Source: Hyphomicrobiales bacterium (GTDB taxonomy: Bacteria > Pseudomonadota > Alphaproteobacteria > Rhizobiales > CAJQND01). From it: DNA of 64,000 nt. The position numbers were made by a program, and so were the translations under genes. The notes below the pieces were generated by a model. It made no database searches, was not told the DNA's origin, and saw only the letters and a list, made by a program, of their open reading frames with translations. The DNA is taken from positions 1 through 64,000 of the forward strand of contig JANQOW010000052.1 of NCBI GenBank assembly GCA_028285595.1, given 5' to 3'. Positions 27,306 to 35,172 of the stretch are shown here, piece by piece; within the stretch, counting starts at the first letter, position 1; every line of letters starts with the position of its first letter.

Positions 27306-27812
27306 CTATCGCAGCCACGAGGCGTACTCCGGATTGCTCTGGCGCATCTCTTCATAGAGCCAGACCATCCTGTCCAAGAACCAGAGCTTTCCAATGACCA
27401 CCCAAACGACGCCGAGGGCAGCCGCAAAAGGCTCATAGGTGACCAAGCCATAGATCATGGGGGCTAAGCCGAGGCCACTCAAGATGCTGAGGCCATGTGC
27501 GAAGCGGGTGTGATGATCCGGGATCGGCACGTGCTTGCGGTTCAGCCAGACCCGCTCCCCGAACGTTGCTTTTGACGCCCAGGTGTTGGTGGAGGCGGGA
27601 GGCGGAAACGCTCTGGGGTTCAGATAGGTCCAAAGAGCCAGCATTGCGATCGGAACCAAACACCACCAACCGAGCCATTGGCGGCTCCACACGGCGAAAG
27701 CCAGCAAAGGCAGCACGGGCACCCGTGTCCACACGCTCCAGGGGCTTGCGTGGCGCGTCCAGGTGGCCTCGTCCATGGCCATAAGTTTTTCCAGCCAACG
27801 GCCGTAGTCCAT
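27306..27812 (-). CDS. Small membrane protein of unknown function (DUF6653-like)
   Basis: 168 residues with about four hydrophobic segments (VPVLPLLAFAVWSR, WWCLVPIAMLALWTYL, GLAPMIYGLVTYEPF, AALGVVWVVIGKLWF). Conserved-looking blocks are SVWTRVPVLPLL, LNPRAFPPP and FGERVWLNRK, which I associate, from memory only, with the DUF6653 family. Hydrophilic His-rich segments (VPIPDHHTRFAHG) could face the cytoplasm. No function can be stated. It lies between two rightward genes and appears to be a single-gene unit. Confidence 0.7.
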   Translation of the reverse strand: MDYGRWLEKLMAMDEATWTRHASPWSVWTRVPVLPLLAFAVWSRQWLGWWCLVPIAMLALWTYLNPRAFPPPASTNTWASKATFGERVWLNRKHVPIPDHHTRFAHGLSILSGLGLAPMIYGLVTYEPFAAALGVVWVVIGKLWFLDRMVWLYEEMRQSNPEYASWLR

Positions 27813-27914
27813 GGGGCCTGATGTCCTGTTCTCAGTTTGGGCCGGGCCCGGGAGGGGTGTTTTAAGCTTTTGCGGGTAGGATTAGCTCAGCGCAAGCAAT
27901 TTTGGGGACCAACC

Positions 27915-28280
27915 ATGGCCAGTCACTACGATGTTTTGGGCAAGCGGAAGCCGCGCGGCTTCTCCCGCCGTGAGCGAAAAACGCGTAAACGTGAGCTGTC
28001 CTTAGGGCGGGCCGTGTGGGGCTTCTTCGTGCTCCTGTCCTTGCACGCCATTGTGGCTGGCGTGCTCTTCTACTTTTATCCGACGATTTTCGATGTGCCC
28101 ACAGACCAGCTTGCGACGCCTGGTAGTCGCACGAATTTCTGTACGAAAGTCTTTCTGTTCATTCCTGAACACTGGGAAACCGTCACCGTGTGCCGTCTTT
28201 CAAATGCGGTCCCCTTTCTTCTGATGCCGGCCATTGTGCTTTTCTACATTCTTGGCCGTCTCGTGAAGGGGCGCTTCTAA
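27915..28280 (+). CDS. Small membrane protein, hypothetical
   Basis: 121 residues from the ATG at 27915. A very basic N-terminus (KRKPRGFSRRERKTRKRE) is followed by a hydrophobic helix (AVWGFFVLLSLHAIVAGVLFYF). A loop with two cysteines (NFCTKVFLF, TVCRLSNAV) leads to a second helix (FLLMPAIVLFYILGRLV) near the end. By the positive-inside rule both ends are cytoplasmic and the two-cysteine loop periplasmic, where a disulfide is possible. I do not recognise a family. The frame opens at 27837, but only the part from 27915 looks protein-like. Confidence 0.6.
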   Translation: MASHYDVLGKRKPRGFSRRERKTRKRELSLGRAVWGFFVLLSLHAIVAGVLFYFYPTIFDVPTDQLATPGSRTNFCTKVFLFIPEHWETVTVCRLSNAVPFLLMPAIVLFYILGRLVKGRF

Positions 28281-28288
28281 GGGGTGGC

Positions 28289-29089
28289 TCATCCCAGAGG
28301 TGATGGTCCCAAAAGATCTGCGGTCAAATCCACTGTGTTCTCATCGCCGGGATGCCTGGGATAAAGCTCCATCACCTTGGGGTCATGTCCCGGCACCACA
28401 TGAGATGGGCTGTCCGCCAGCGCGATCAGGCGTTCCTGGGTTTCGCACTGGGTCGGCACGTCGGCGATAATGGGGAACGGGTTGTCCAAGGCCAGATTGT
28501 CATAGAAATGCGCACAATCTGATGCCAGGACCACCAGTCCACGGCGGGTGGCCACGGTGACGCACATAAGGCCGCGGGAGTGACCGCCCATCAGATGGAC
28601 CTTGAAGCCGTCAAACAGCTCCTTGTCACCGTCCACAAAGCGCACCCGACCATTGTAGTTTTGACGCACCAGCTCACACACATCATCGGCCTCAAACGGC
28701 AGACGTACGGCCGGATAGCGCACATAGCGTCCTGTGGCGAAACTCACCTCTTTGTCCTGGATATAAATATCTGCGTTGGGGAAAAGAGGGATGTTGCCCG
28801 CATGATCATAGTGCAGGTGCGTGAGGATCACCGTGTCTATATCTTCAGGGCCAAGGCCGAACGTTTTGAGACCTTCTGAAGGGCATCTCTCGATACTCCG
28901 ACCTCTCTTGGCGGCCCGCTCCTTGGTGAAGCCGGTATCGATCAGAATGTTGCGACCGCCCCCTTGCACCAGCCACACATAGTAAAAGATGGGCCAGGGG
29001 CTATCGTGAGGATCCTCCATCAAAAAGGCTTGGGAGGACTTGAGCACGTGAGAGCCGTATTTTATGGCATGCACCTCATAGTGCGTCAT
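28289..29089 (-). CDS. MBL-fold metallo-hydrolase, N-acyl homoserine lactonase-like
   Basis: 266 residues from the ATG at 29089, which has GAGGA 8 bases upstream; an ATG at 29098 is an alternative. The metal site HLHYDHAGN (HxHxDH) is complete, with later ligands in GHSRGLM, ASDCAHFYD and VVPGHDP. The N-terminal layout (YVWLVQGGGRNILIDTGFT) is that of AHL-lactonase-like enzymes, which open lactone or other ester rings. Quorum quenching is not implied; many such enzymes have other lactones or esters as substrates. Its start overlaps the end of the upstream dehydrogenase gene, so translation is coupled. Confidence 0.85.
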   Translation of the reverse strand: MTHYEVHAIKYGSHVLKSSQAFLMEDPHDSPWPIFYYVWLVQGGGRNILIDTGFTKERAAKRGRSIERCPSEGLKTFGLGPEDIDTVILTHLHYDHAGNIPLFPNADIYIQDKEVSFATGRYVRYPAVRLPFEADDVCELVRQNYNGRVRFVDGDKELFDGFKVHLMGGHSRGLMCVTVATRRGLVVLASDCAHFYDNLALDNPFPIIADVPTQCETQERLIALADSPSHVVPGHDPKVMELYPRHPGDENTVDLTADLLGPSPLG

Positions 29090-30083
29090 TGTCTTCATCC
29101 TCCTCATCATCCTCAGGCGTGGCGCCAATCAGATCTTCCAGGTACTTGAAAATCTCCGTGTGATCGGCATCCCGATCCGTGGCCGCACTTGCATCCGACC
29201 AAAGTTCTGCCTCTCGCGTCAGACCGGGGGCGCTCAAGCCCAGTTCTTCGGCCATGGCGGCAGCGGCCTTTACGTCTTTGGTCATCAGGTCCAGATGGAA
29301 ACCGGACCCGAACGCCTTGTTAAAGATCTGCTGGTGAAATTTGATCTGGGTTGCATTGTTGCGACCGGTCGAGGCGTTGATGATGTCAATCATGGTGGCT
29401 GGCGAGAGACCAAACTCGCGGCCGATCAGAACGGCTTCAGACGCGGCGCTCAGGCCAACCGCAGAGAGGTAGTTGTTGAGTGCCTTCATGGCATGGCCCG
29501 TGCCGAGACCTCCTGTGGGCGTGACCTTGCCCATGGTGCTGATCAGCTTGGTCACGCGGTTGAGCACCTCGTCAAAGTTGCCGCCCAGCATGATGGAGAG
29601 AGAGGCGTTCTTGGCACGCTTCACTCCTCCAGAGACAGGGGCATCGCAGAGCACGATCTCGTGCTCCAAGAGAGCTGCTCCGGTTCTTATTGTGGTCGGC
29701 GGGTAGGATGAGCTCATATCAACCACGATCATGCCCGGCTTCAGGCCCCGGGAGGGGATGTCCGGTTGTGCGGGGTCATTGAACAGAACGTTGCGCACAA
29801 TATTCCCGTTGGGCAACATGAGGATCAGGCATTCCGCGCTGGTGACGGCCTCTTCAAAGCTTGTGGCCACATGGCATCCGGCGGCATCGGCTGCCGAGAC
29901 AGCGCTCTCAATGCGCGTGTCGTAGAGGCACAGGTGATCGAGTTCAGCCGAGGCCAGATGTAACGCCATGGGGGCGCCCATGTTGCCGGTGCCCACGAAG
30001 GCAACGGTGGTTATGGGCTCAACCCCGTCGTCTGGCTCTGGTGCTTTGGCTTTGGATTTCTTAGGTGTTTTTCTGGAGGCCAT
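29076..30083 (-). CDS. NAD-binding beta-hydroxyacid dehydrogenase family protein
   Basis: 335 residues. Family features in order: FVGTGNMGAPMALHLA (dinucleotide fold), DMSSSYPPTT, CDAPVSGGVKRAKNASLSIMLGG (substrate motif), GHAMKALNNYLSAVGL with the catalytic Lys, and FHLDLMTKDVKAAAAMAEELG. Members include 3-hydroxyisobutyrate, tartronate semialdehyde and L-threonate dehydrogenases; the motifs do not fix the substrate. The N-terminus has an extra Lys-rich stretch (RKTPKKSKAKAPEPDD) and the C-terminus a short acidic tail (PEDDEEDEDNDAL) that overlaps the next gene's start. Its ATG directly follows the PEP-mutase-family stop. Confidence 0.87.
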   Translation of the reverse strand: MASRKTPKKSKAKAPEPDDGVEPITTVAFVGTGNMGAPMALHLASAELDHLCLYDTRIESAVSAADAAGCHVATSFEEAVTSAECLILMLPNGNIVRNVLFNDPAQPDIPSRGLKPGMIVVDMSSSYPPTTIRTGAALLEHEIVLCDAPVSGGVKRAKNASLSIMLGGNFDEVLNRVTKLISTMGKVTPTGGLGTGHAMKALNNYLSAVGLSAASEAVLIGREFGLSPATMIDIINASTGRNNATQIKFHQQIFNKAFGSGFHLDLMTKDVKAAAAMAEELGLSAPGLTREAELWSDASAATDRDADHTEIFKYLEDLIGATPEDDEEDEDNDAL

Positions 30084-30944
30084 TCAGAGGAACTCCTTCG
30101 CCCAGCGCTCATAATCGTGCGCCCGGGTTGCCATGCTTTTCAGCTCGGCTGAGGGTTGGCCCTCCAAGTTTGCCGGCGCGCCACCGGCACCAAGGTGCTT
30201 CAACGTTTCATAAACAGCGTGCATAGCCGCCGGCAAGGTGTGGTGGCCTTGAAGACAAAGCCGCACGCCTTGGGCCGCCAGGTAGTCCTTATCCAACAAC
30301 TCTGGGCCCACGCCGCCCACGATGAGGGGGAGGGTCAACGGCCCGGCAATCTGTTCCAGATCCGCTTTTGTTTTGACCCCCACCAGAAAAATCGCGTCCA
30401 CCCCGGTGTCTTGATAGGCCAAGGCCCGTTTTGCAGCTTCCTGCGCGCCCAAGGGTCCGGCCGCGTCCGTGCGCCCGGCGATCACCAGATCAGGGTCGCG
30501 CCTTGCCTCAACGGCCGCGCGCAGCTTTGCGGTGGCCTCGTCGACCGAGATGAACTGTGGGTTGCCCGCGCCACCGTGGGCGGCGGGAAGGCTGGTATCT
30601 TCGATGGAGAGCCCCGCCGCGCCCGCGACCTCCAGCTCTTCCACCGTGCGCATGACGCTGAGCGCATTGCCATAGCCATGGTCTGCATCCACCATAATGG
30701 GAAGGTCACTGGCCCGGGCCAAGCGGCTGACCAGACCTGCCAGCTCGCTCAAGGTCAGGACGATCAGGTCTGGCGCACCCAATACGGCCAAGGACGCCGT
30801 GGAGCCGCCGAGCATGCCCACTTGAAAGCCAAGATCCTTGGCGATCCGCATGGAGATGGGATCAAACACGGACGCCGGATGCACACAGGCGCTGCCGTCA
30901 AGTACATTGCGAAAAGCCTTTCGGCGTTCATACCAACGATGCAC
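30084..30944 (-). CDS. Isocitrate lyase/PEP mutase family protein (oxaloacetate decarboxylase-like)
   Basis: 286 residues from a GTG start with GGGAGGGG just upstream. The TIM-barrel metal and active-site segments are clear: ASVFDPISMRIAKDLGF, GMLGGSTASL, MVDADHGYGNALSVMRTVEELE and SIEDTSLPA. The block LCLQGHHTLPAAMHAVYETL corresponds to the His-containing loop of PA4872-type oxaloacetate decarboxylase rather than to the Cys of isocitrate or methylisocitrate lyases. Decarboxylation of oxaloacetate or a related 2-oxoacid is the best guess. It begins the leftward set lyase, dehydrogenase, MBL hydrolase, whose products could act on one C3-C5 acid series. Confidence 0.83.
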   Translation of the reverse strand: MHRWYERRKAFRNVLDGSACVHPASVFDPISMRIAKDLGFQVGMLGGSTASLAVLGAPDLIVLTLSELAGLVSRLARASDLPIMVDADHGYGNALSVMRTVEELEVAGAAGLSIEDTSLPAAHGGAGNPQFISVDEATAKLRAAVEARRDPDLVIAGRTDAAGPLGAQEAAKRALAYQDTGVDAIFLVGVKTKADLEQIAGPLTLPLIVGGVGPELLDKDYLAAQGVRLCLQGHHTLPAAMHAVYETLKHLGAGGAPANLEGQPSAELKSMATRAHDYERWAKEFL

Positions 30945-31028
30945 GGGACCCCTCCCAGGTTATTGTGTTTTCATAATGCTATATATTGGCCCCGGTCAAA
31001 CATGGCGACAGTTTGATCGCGATGCTCT

Positions 31029-31415
31029 TTATCTTTCAAGTTTCGGTGCAGGCCAGGCCGGGTCCTTGAATGTCTGGATTTCCAAGGTGTAGCCGTCCGG
31101 GTCTTTGAGGAAAAGGTGGTAGATATTATAGCGCGGGTTGAGCTTAGGCGGACCGTCTGTCTCAACGCCATTGGCCTGAAGCCGCGCGTACCACCCGTCC
31201 ACATCCTGGCTGACGAACGTGACGATCACGCCCCCCGGCGCAGCGGGGCGGGCCTGGCTGCACTGGCATATACCGAGAAAAGCTTCCCCGGCGACGCGAA
31301 AGATCTGGCAGGTCCCCTGGTCCAAGACCAGCTCCAAGCCCAGTTTCTCGGAATAAAACTCTGCACTTACGTCCAAATCGGAGGCGTAGAGAAAGGTGAC
31401 GTGTTGATCGAACAT
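31029..31415 (-). CDS. VOC (glyoxalase/bleomycin-resistance fold) family protein
   Basis: 128 residues, one vicinal-oxygen-chelate domain made of two beta-alpha-beta3 units: VTFLYASDLDVSAEFYSEKLGLELV, then VIVTFVSQDVDGWYARLQANGV and NIYHLFLKDPDGYTLEIQTF. The final Glu of TLEIQ is the usual metal ligand, and the His of HVTFLY-like position is also present. Function ranges from lyases to resistance proteins; none can be chosen here. It is on the same strand as, and 84 bp upstream of, the PEP-mutase-family gene, but a promoter-like sequence separates them. Confidence 0.85.
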   Translation of the reverse strand: MFDQHVTFLYASDLDVSAEFYSEKLGLELVLDQGTCQIFRVAGEAFLGICQCSQARPAAPGGVIVTFVSQDVDGWYARLQANGVETDGPPKLNPRYNIYHLFLKDPDGYTLEIQTFKDPAWPAPKLER

Positions 31416-31515
31416 GAGGGAAAGGAGCCTGTGCGCTTTCTTCTGTTTCCTGGGGTGATGCTACACGCTAGATTGCCGCCGACAAGATGAAAAGAAGCAG
31501 GGCAAGGATCCAATC

Positions 31516-32724
31516 ATGTTTCCACTGAGTGCGCGGGCCGAAGAGCTCAAAGGACAATTGCTGGCGTTCATGGATGAGCATATCTATCCGAACGAAGCGG
31601 CGACGGCGGAGCAGCATGCCGGCTTGGAAAACAGGTGGACGCATCCCCCCTTGTTGGATGAGCTGAAGGCAAAGGCCCGCAGCAAAGGGCTGTGGAACCT
31701 GTTTCTTCCCGATGGCGAGTATGGAGCGGGGTTGAGCAACCTCGACTATGCTCAATTGTGCGAGGTTATGGGGCGTTCGCCGATTGGCCCGGAAGTGTTT
31801 AACTGCAGCGCTCCGGACACCGGCAACATGGAGACATTGGTGCTCTATGGCTCCGCTGAGCAAAAGAAACAATGGCTGGAGCCTCTCCTCGCCGGCGAGA
31901 TCCGCTCCTGTTTCTCCATGACGGAGCCGGCCGTGGCCTCGTCAGACGCCACAAACATCCAAACAGAAATCAAGTTGGACGGAAACGAGTATCGGATCCA
32001 CGGCACCAAATGGTGGTCATCCGGGGCCATGGACGAGCGCTGTAAGATTGCCATCGTGATGGGACGGACCGATCCCGACGCAGACCGCCACAAGCAGCAG
32101 TCCATGATCCTTGTGCCCCTGGACACGGAGGGGGTGACGGTTAAGCGCCATCTTACGGTGTTTGGTTATGATCACGCACCTCACGGCCATTCGGAGGTGG
32201 TGTTCGACAATGTCCGGGTGCCCGCCTCTAACATCTTGCTGGGCGAGGGGCGCGGCTTTGAGATTGCTCAAGGACGGCTGGGTCCCGGGCGTATCCATCA
32301 TTGCATGCGCCAGATTGGTGTGGCGGAGCGGGCTCTGGAAATGATGTGCAAGCGCGCCACGGAACGCGTTGCCTTTGGCAAACCCTTGAGTGATCAGGGC
32401 GGGCTGCGGCAGGAGATCGCCAGATCACGGATCGAGATCGATCAGGCCCGGCTGCTCACCATGCGCGCGGCGCAGATGATGGATACGGTCGGCAATAAAC
32501 AAGCGCGCAAAGAGATCGCCATGATCAAGGTTGTGGCGCCGGCCATGGCCTGCCGTGTGGTGGACCGGGCCATTCAGGTGCACGGCGCGATGGGCGTTTC
32601 GCAAGATACGTTCCTCGCCAGTGCCTATGCCCATTCACGCAGCCTGAGGCTGGCAGACGGCCCGGACGAGGTGCACATGAACGCCATCGCCCGCATGGAG
32701 CTGAAGGCTGTGGCTGGCGTATGA
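31516..32724 (+). CDS. Acyl-CoA dehydrogenase of the ACAD10/11 type
   Basis: 402 residues. The FAD/acyl-CoA features are clear: [51 protein letters not shown] and [25 protein letters not shown]. At the C-terminus the usual YEGTSE catalytic-Glu motif is replaced by [20 protein letters not shown], as in human ACAD10/11. Those enzymes act on 4-phosphorylated acyl-CoAs. The neighbours supply a CoA ligase, an SDR and an APH-type kinase, the other parts of such a route. It heads a four-gene rightward operon with gaps of 16, 2 and 9 bp. Confidence 0.9.
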   Translation: MFPLSARAEELKGQLLAFMDEHIYPNEAATAEQHAGLENRWTHPPLLDELKAKARSKGLWNLFLPDGEYGAGLSNLDYAQLCEVMGRSPIGPEVFNCSAPDTGNMETLVLYGSAEQKKQWLEPLLAGEIRSCFSMTEPAVASSDATNIQTEIKLDGNEYRIHGTKWWSSGAMDERCKIAIVMGRTDPDADRHKQQSMILVPLDTEGVTVKRHLTVFGYDHAPHGHSEVVFDNVRVPASNILLGEGRGFEIAQGRLGPGRIHHCMRQIGVAERALEMMCKRATERVAFGKPLSDQGGLRQEIARSRIEIDQARLLTMRAAQMMDTVGNKQARKEIAMIKVVAPAMACRVVDRAIQVHGAMGVSQDTFLASAYAHSRSLRLADGPDEVHMNAIARMELKAVAGV

Positions 32725-32740
32725 GCGAGCGGGACATCTG

Positions 32741-34405
32741 ATGCAGGACCGGCATTTCAAAGTTTGGCCGAAAGGCAGGCCGTTGGAGTTGCCTGCGCTT
32801 AAGACGAGTGTATTTGAGAACTTCGTCATGAGCGCCGGACGCACTCCGGAGCATCCGGCCATCATCTACTACGATGCGGTGCTCACCTATCAGGAGCTGC
32901 TGCAGCAGGTGCTCGATCTGGCGGGGTATCTGTCGGAATATCTGGGCCTGCAGAAAGGCGAACGGGTTCTGCTCTATATGCAGAACTGCCCTCAGTTCAT
33001 CATTGCCTATTACGGCATCCTTGGCGCGGGCGGCGTGGTGGTTCCGGTCAACCCCATGTGCCGGAGCGGGGAGATTGAGCATATCGCGGGAGATACCGGC
33101 GCGGTCGCGGCGGTTGTCGGTCAGGAGCTGGCCGAACATGTTTTGCCGCTACTGGACGGATCGGATTTGCGCACGGTGATCCCTGTGAACTACGGCGATT
33201 ACCGCTCGCCGGAAACCGATCTGGAGCTGCCTGATGAAGTTCTGGAGGTTCGCAAAAGCTTTCAGATGCCTCATGTGGTGGGCTGGTGGGATGCACTCAA
33301 CGCCGCTGCTGAGCGCCCGAATGTGGCGTCTGGACCAGATGATTGGTGCGTGATCCCCTATAGCTCAGGCACGACAGGTCAGCCGAAAGGCTGTCTGCAC
33401 ACCAATGCCACGGTGAACGCCGTGATCAACGGGTATGCCAATTGGAACCCGATCCCGCCGAATGCGCCGATCCTGGCAACCCTGCCGTTTTTCCACGTCA
33501 CCGGCATGCAGAACTCCATGAACACGCCGCTCTTCACCGGGGCGACGATCGTGATGATGACCAGGTGGAACCGGGAGGTGGCGGCGACTTTGATCAGCCG
33601 TTATCGCGTTGCGCAATGGCGGGCCATCACAACCATGATCATCGACTTCATATCCAGCCCAAATGTCGAGGCCTACGATCTCAGCAGTCTGATTTCCGTG
33701 GGCGGTGGTGGGGCGCAGTTACCGTTTGCGGTTGCTGAGAAATTGGGTGAACTGACGGGCTTAAAGGTGACCGAAGGCTATGGTTTGACCGAAACCATAG
33801 CGCCGTCGCACATGAACCCGCCGGATGCGCCGAAGCTTCAATGTCTGGGCATTCCGATCTTCGGCGTGGATTCGCGGGTGATTGATCCGGAGACCCTGGA
33901 AGAGCTTGATGTCAACCAGACAGGCGAAATCATCACCCATGGGCCTCAGGTCTTCGTGGGCTATTGGCAGAACGAAGAGGCGACGCGAGAAGCCTTCATT
34001 GAGATTGACGGCAAGCCGTTCTTCCGCACCGGCGATTTGGGCTATTATGACGAGGACGGTTACTTCTTCTACGCCGACCGGTTGAAACGCATGATCAATG
34101 TCTCCGGATTTAAGGTTTGGCCGGCGGAAGTGGAAGCCATGATGCACAAGCATCCGGGCATTCGGGAGGCTTGCGTCATTGCTTCACGTGATGCTCGCAA
34201 GGGTGAGACTGTGAAGGCACTGGTGGTGGCAAGCGGCTCGGTTCCCCCTACAGCATCGGAGCTGGAAACATGGTGCCGGGAACAAATGGCCGCCTATAAG
34301 GTGCCGCGGATCTATGAGTTCAGAGATCACCTGCCGCGGTCTGGTTCCGGCAAGGTGCAATGGCGCGAGCTTCAGGAGCGCGAACTTCACGGGGAGGGGG
34401 ACTGA
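32741..34405 (+). CDS. AMP-forming acyl-CoA synthetase
   Basis: 554 residues of the ANL superfamily. Core motifs: A3 PYSSGTTGQPKGC, A5 EGYGLTETIAPSHMN, A7 RTGDLGYYDEDGYFFYADR, A8 RLKRMINVSGFKVWPAEVE and A10 lysine in PRSGSGKVQWREL. It activates a carboxylic acid to an acyl-AMP and then an acyl-CoA. Placement between the ACAD and SDR genes suggests it feeds the pathway (the LvaE position in the levulinate-type route). Chain-length preference cannot be read from sequence. Confidence 0.92.
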   Translation: MQDRHFKVWPKGRPLELPALKTSVFENFVMSAGRTPEHPAIIYYDAVLTYQELLQQVLDLAGYLSEYLGLQKGERVLLYMQNCPQFIIAYYGILGAGGVVVPVNPMCRSGEIEHIAGDTGAVAAVVGQELAEHVLPLLDGSDLRTVIPVNYGDYRSPETDLELPDEVLEVRKSFQMPHVVGWWDALNAAAERPNVASGPDDWCVIPYSSGTTGQPKGCLHTNATVNAVINGYANWNPIPPNAPILATLPFFHVTGMQNSMNTPLFTGATIVMMTRWNREVAATLISRYRVAQWRAITTMIIDFISSPNVEAYDLSSLISVGGGGAQLPFAVAEKLGELTGLKVTEGYGLTETIAPSHMNPPDAPKLQCLGIPIFGVDSRVIDPETLEELDVNQTGEIITHGPQVFVGYWQNEEATREAFIEIDGKPFFRTGDLGYYDEDGYFFYADRLKRMINVSGFKVWPAEVEAMMHKHPGIREACVIASRDARKGETVKALVVASGSVPPTASELETWCREQMAAYKVPRIYEFRDHLPRSGSGKVQWRELQERELHGEGD

Positions 34406-34407
34406 GC

Positions 34408-35163
34408 ATGTTTGATCTTTCCGGCAAGGTTGCAATCGTCACAGGGTCCACCAAGGGCATCGGCAAGGCGATTGCCAAAGCGTTTGCACGCGCCGGTGCC
34501 AAGGTGGTCATCTCCAGTCGCAAGGCCGACATGTGCGATGATGTTGCCGCCGAGATTAGGGCGGAGGGACATGAGGCCATGGCGATCCCGTGCCACGTGG
34601 GCCGGCGCCACGATTTGGAAACTCTGGTCTCCAAAACCGTAAAGGCCTGGGGCGGGGTTGATATTCTGGTTTGCAACGCCGCGACCAACCCGGTGTATGG
34701 CCCCATGGTTGACGCGGGCGATGACGCGTTCAGCAAGATCATGGAGACCAACGTGCTGAGTGTCTATCAGCTCTGCAACATGGTTTGCCCGCTGATGGCC
34801 GAGCGTGGCGGCGGGTCCGTGATCGTCATCTCTTCGATCGCGGGACTGCGCGGCAATACGGTGATCGGGATCTATGGTGTGTCCAAGGCAGCCGAGGCAG
34901 GTCTGGTCCGCAACCTTGCGGTGGAGTGGGGCCCGAAGGGCATCCGCGCTAACGCCATCTCGCCCGGGCTGATCAAGACCGATTTTGCCCGTGCTCTGTG
35001 GGAAGACCCGGTGCGTCTGGAGCGGGCGGAGAACCAGACCCCCTTGCGGCGCATTGGGGAGCCGGAGGATATTGCCGGGGTCGCTCTCTTCCTGGCATGC
35101 GATGCCAGTGCCTATGTGACCGGCCACAATCTGGTGGCCGATGGAGGCGAAACCATCTCTTAG
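34408..35163 (+). CDS. Short-chain dehydrogenase/reductase (SDR)
   Basis: 251 residues from the ATG at 34408, two bases after the ligase stop; the frame extends into the ligase end but the family start is MFDLSGKVAIVTGSTKGIG. The cofactor loop is TGSTKGIGKAIAKAFARAGA, and the catalytic Ser and Tyr-x3-Lys are in VISSIAGLRG and YGVSKAAEAG. A C-terminal GHNLVADGGETIS is typical of classical SDRs. In this operon it would interconvert a keto- and hydroxyacyl-CoA or acid, for example 4-oxo to 4-hydroxy. That role is inferred from context. Confidence 0.92.
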   Translation: MFDLSGKVAIVTGSTKGIGKAIAKAFARAGAKVVISSRKADMCDDVAAEIRAEGHEAMAIPCHVGRRHDLETLVSKTVKAWGGVDILVCNAATNPVYGPMVDAGDDAFSKIMETNVLSVYQLCNMVCPLMAERGGGSVIVISSIAGLRGNTVIGIYGVSKAAEAGLVRNLAVEWGPKGIRANAISPGLIKTDFARALWEDPVRLERAENQTPLRRIGEPEDIAGVALFLACDASAYVTGHNLVADGGETIS

Positions 35164-35172
35164 GAGCCTCTG

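Noticed and set aside
28289-29089. Quorum-quenching lactonase as a firm call
   Set aside because: Only the metal site and overall layout support it; many MBL enzymes of this group act on other substrates.
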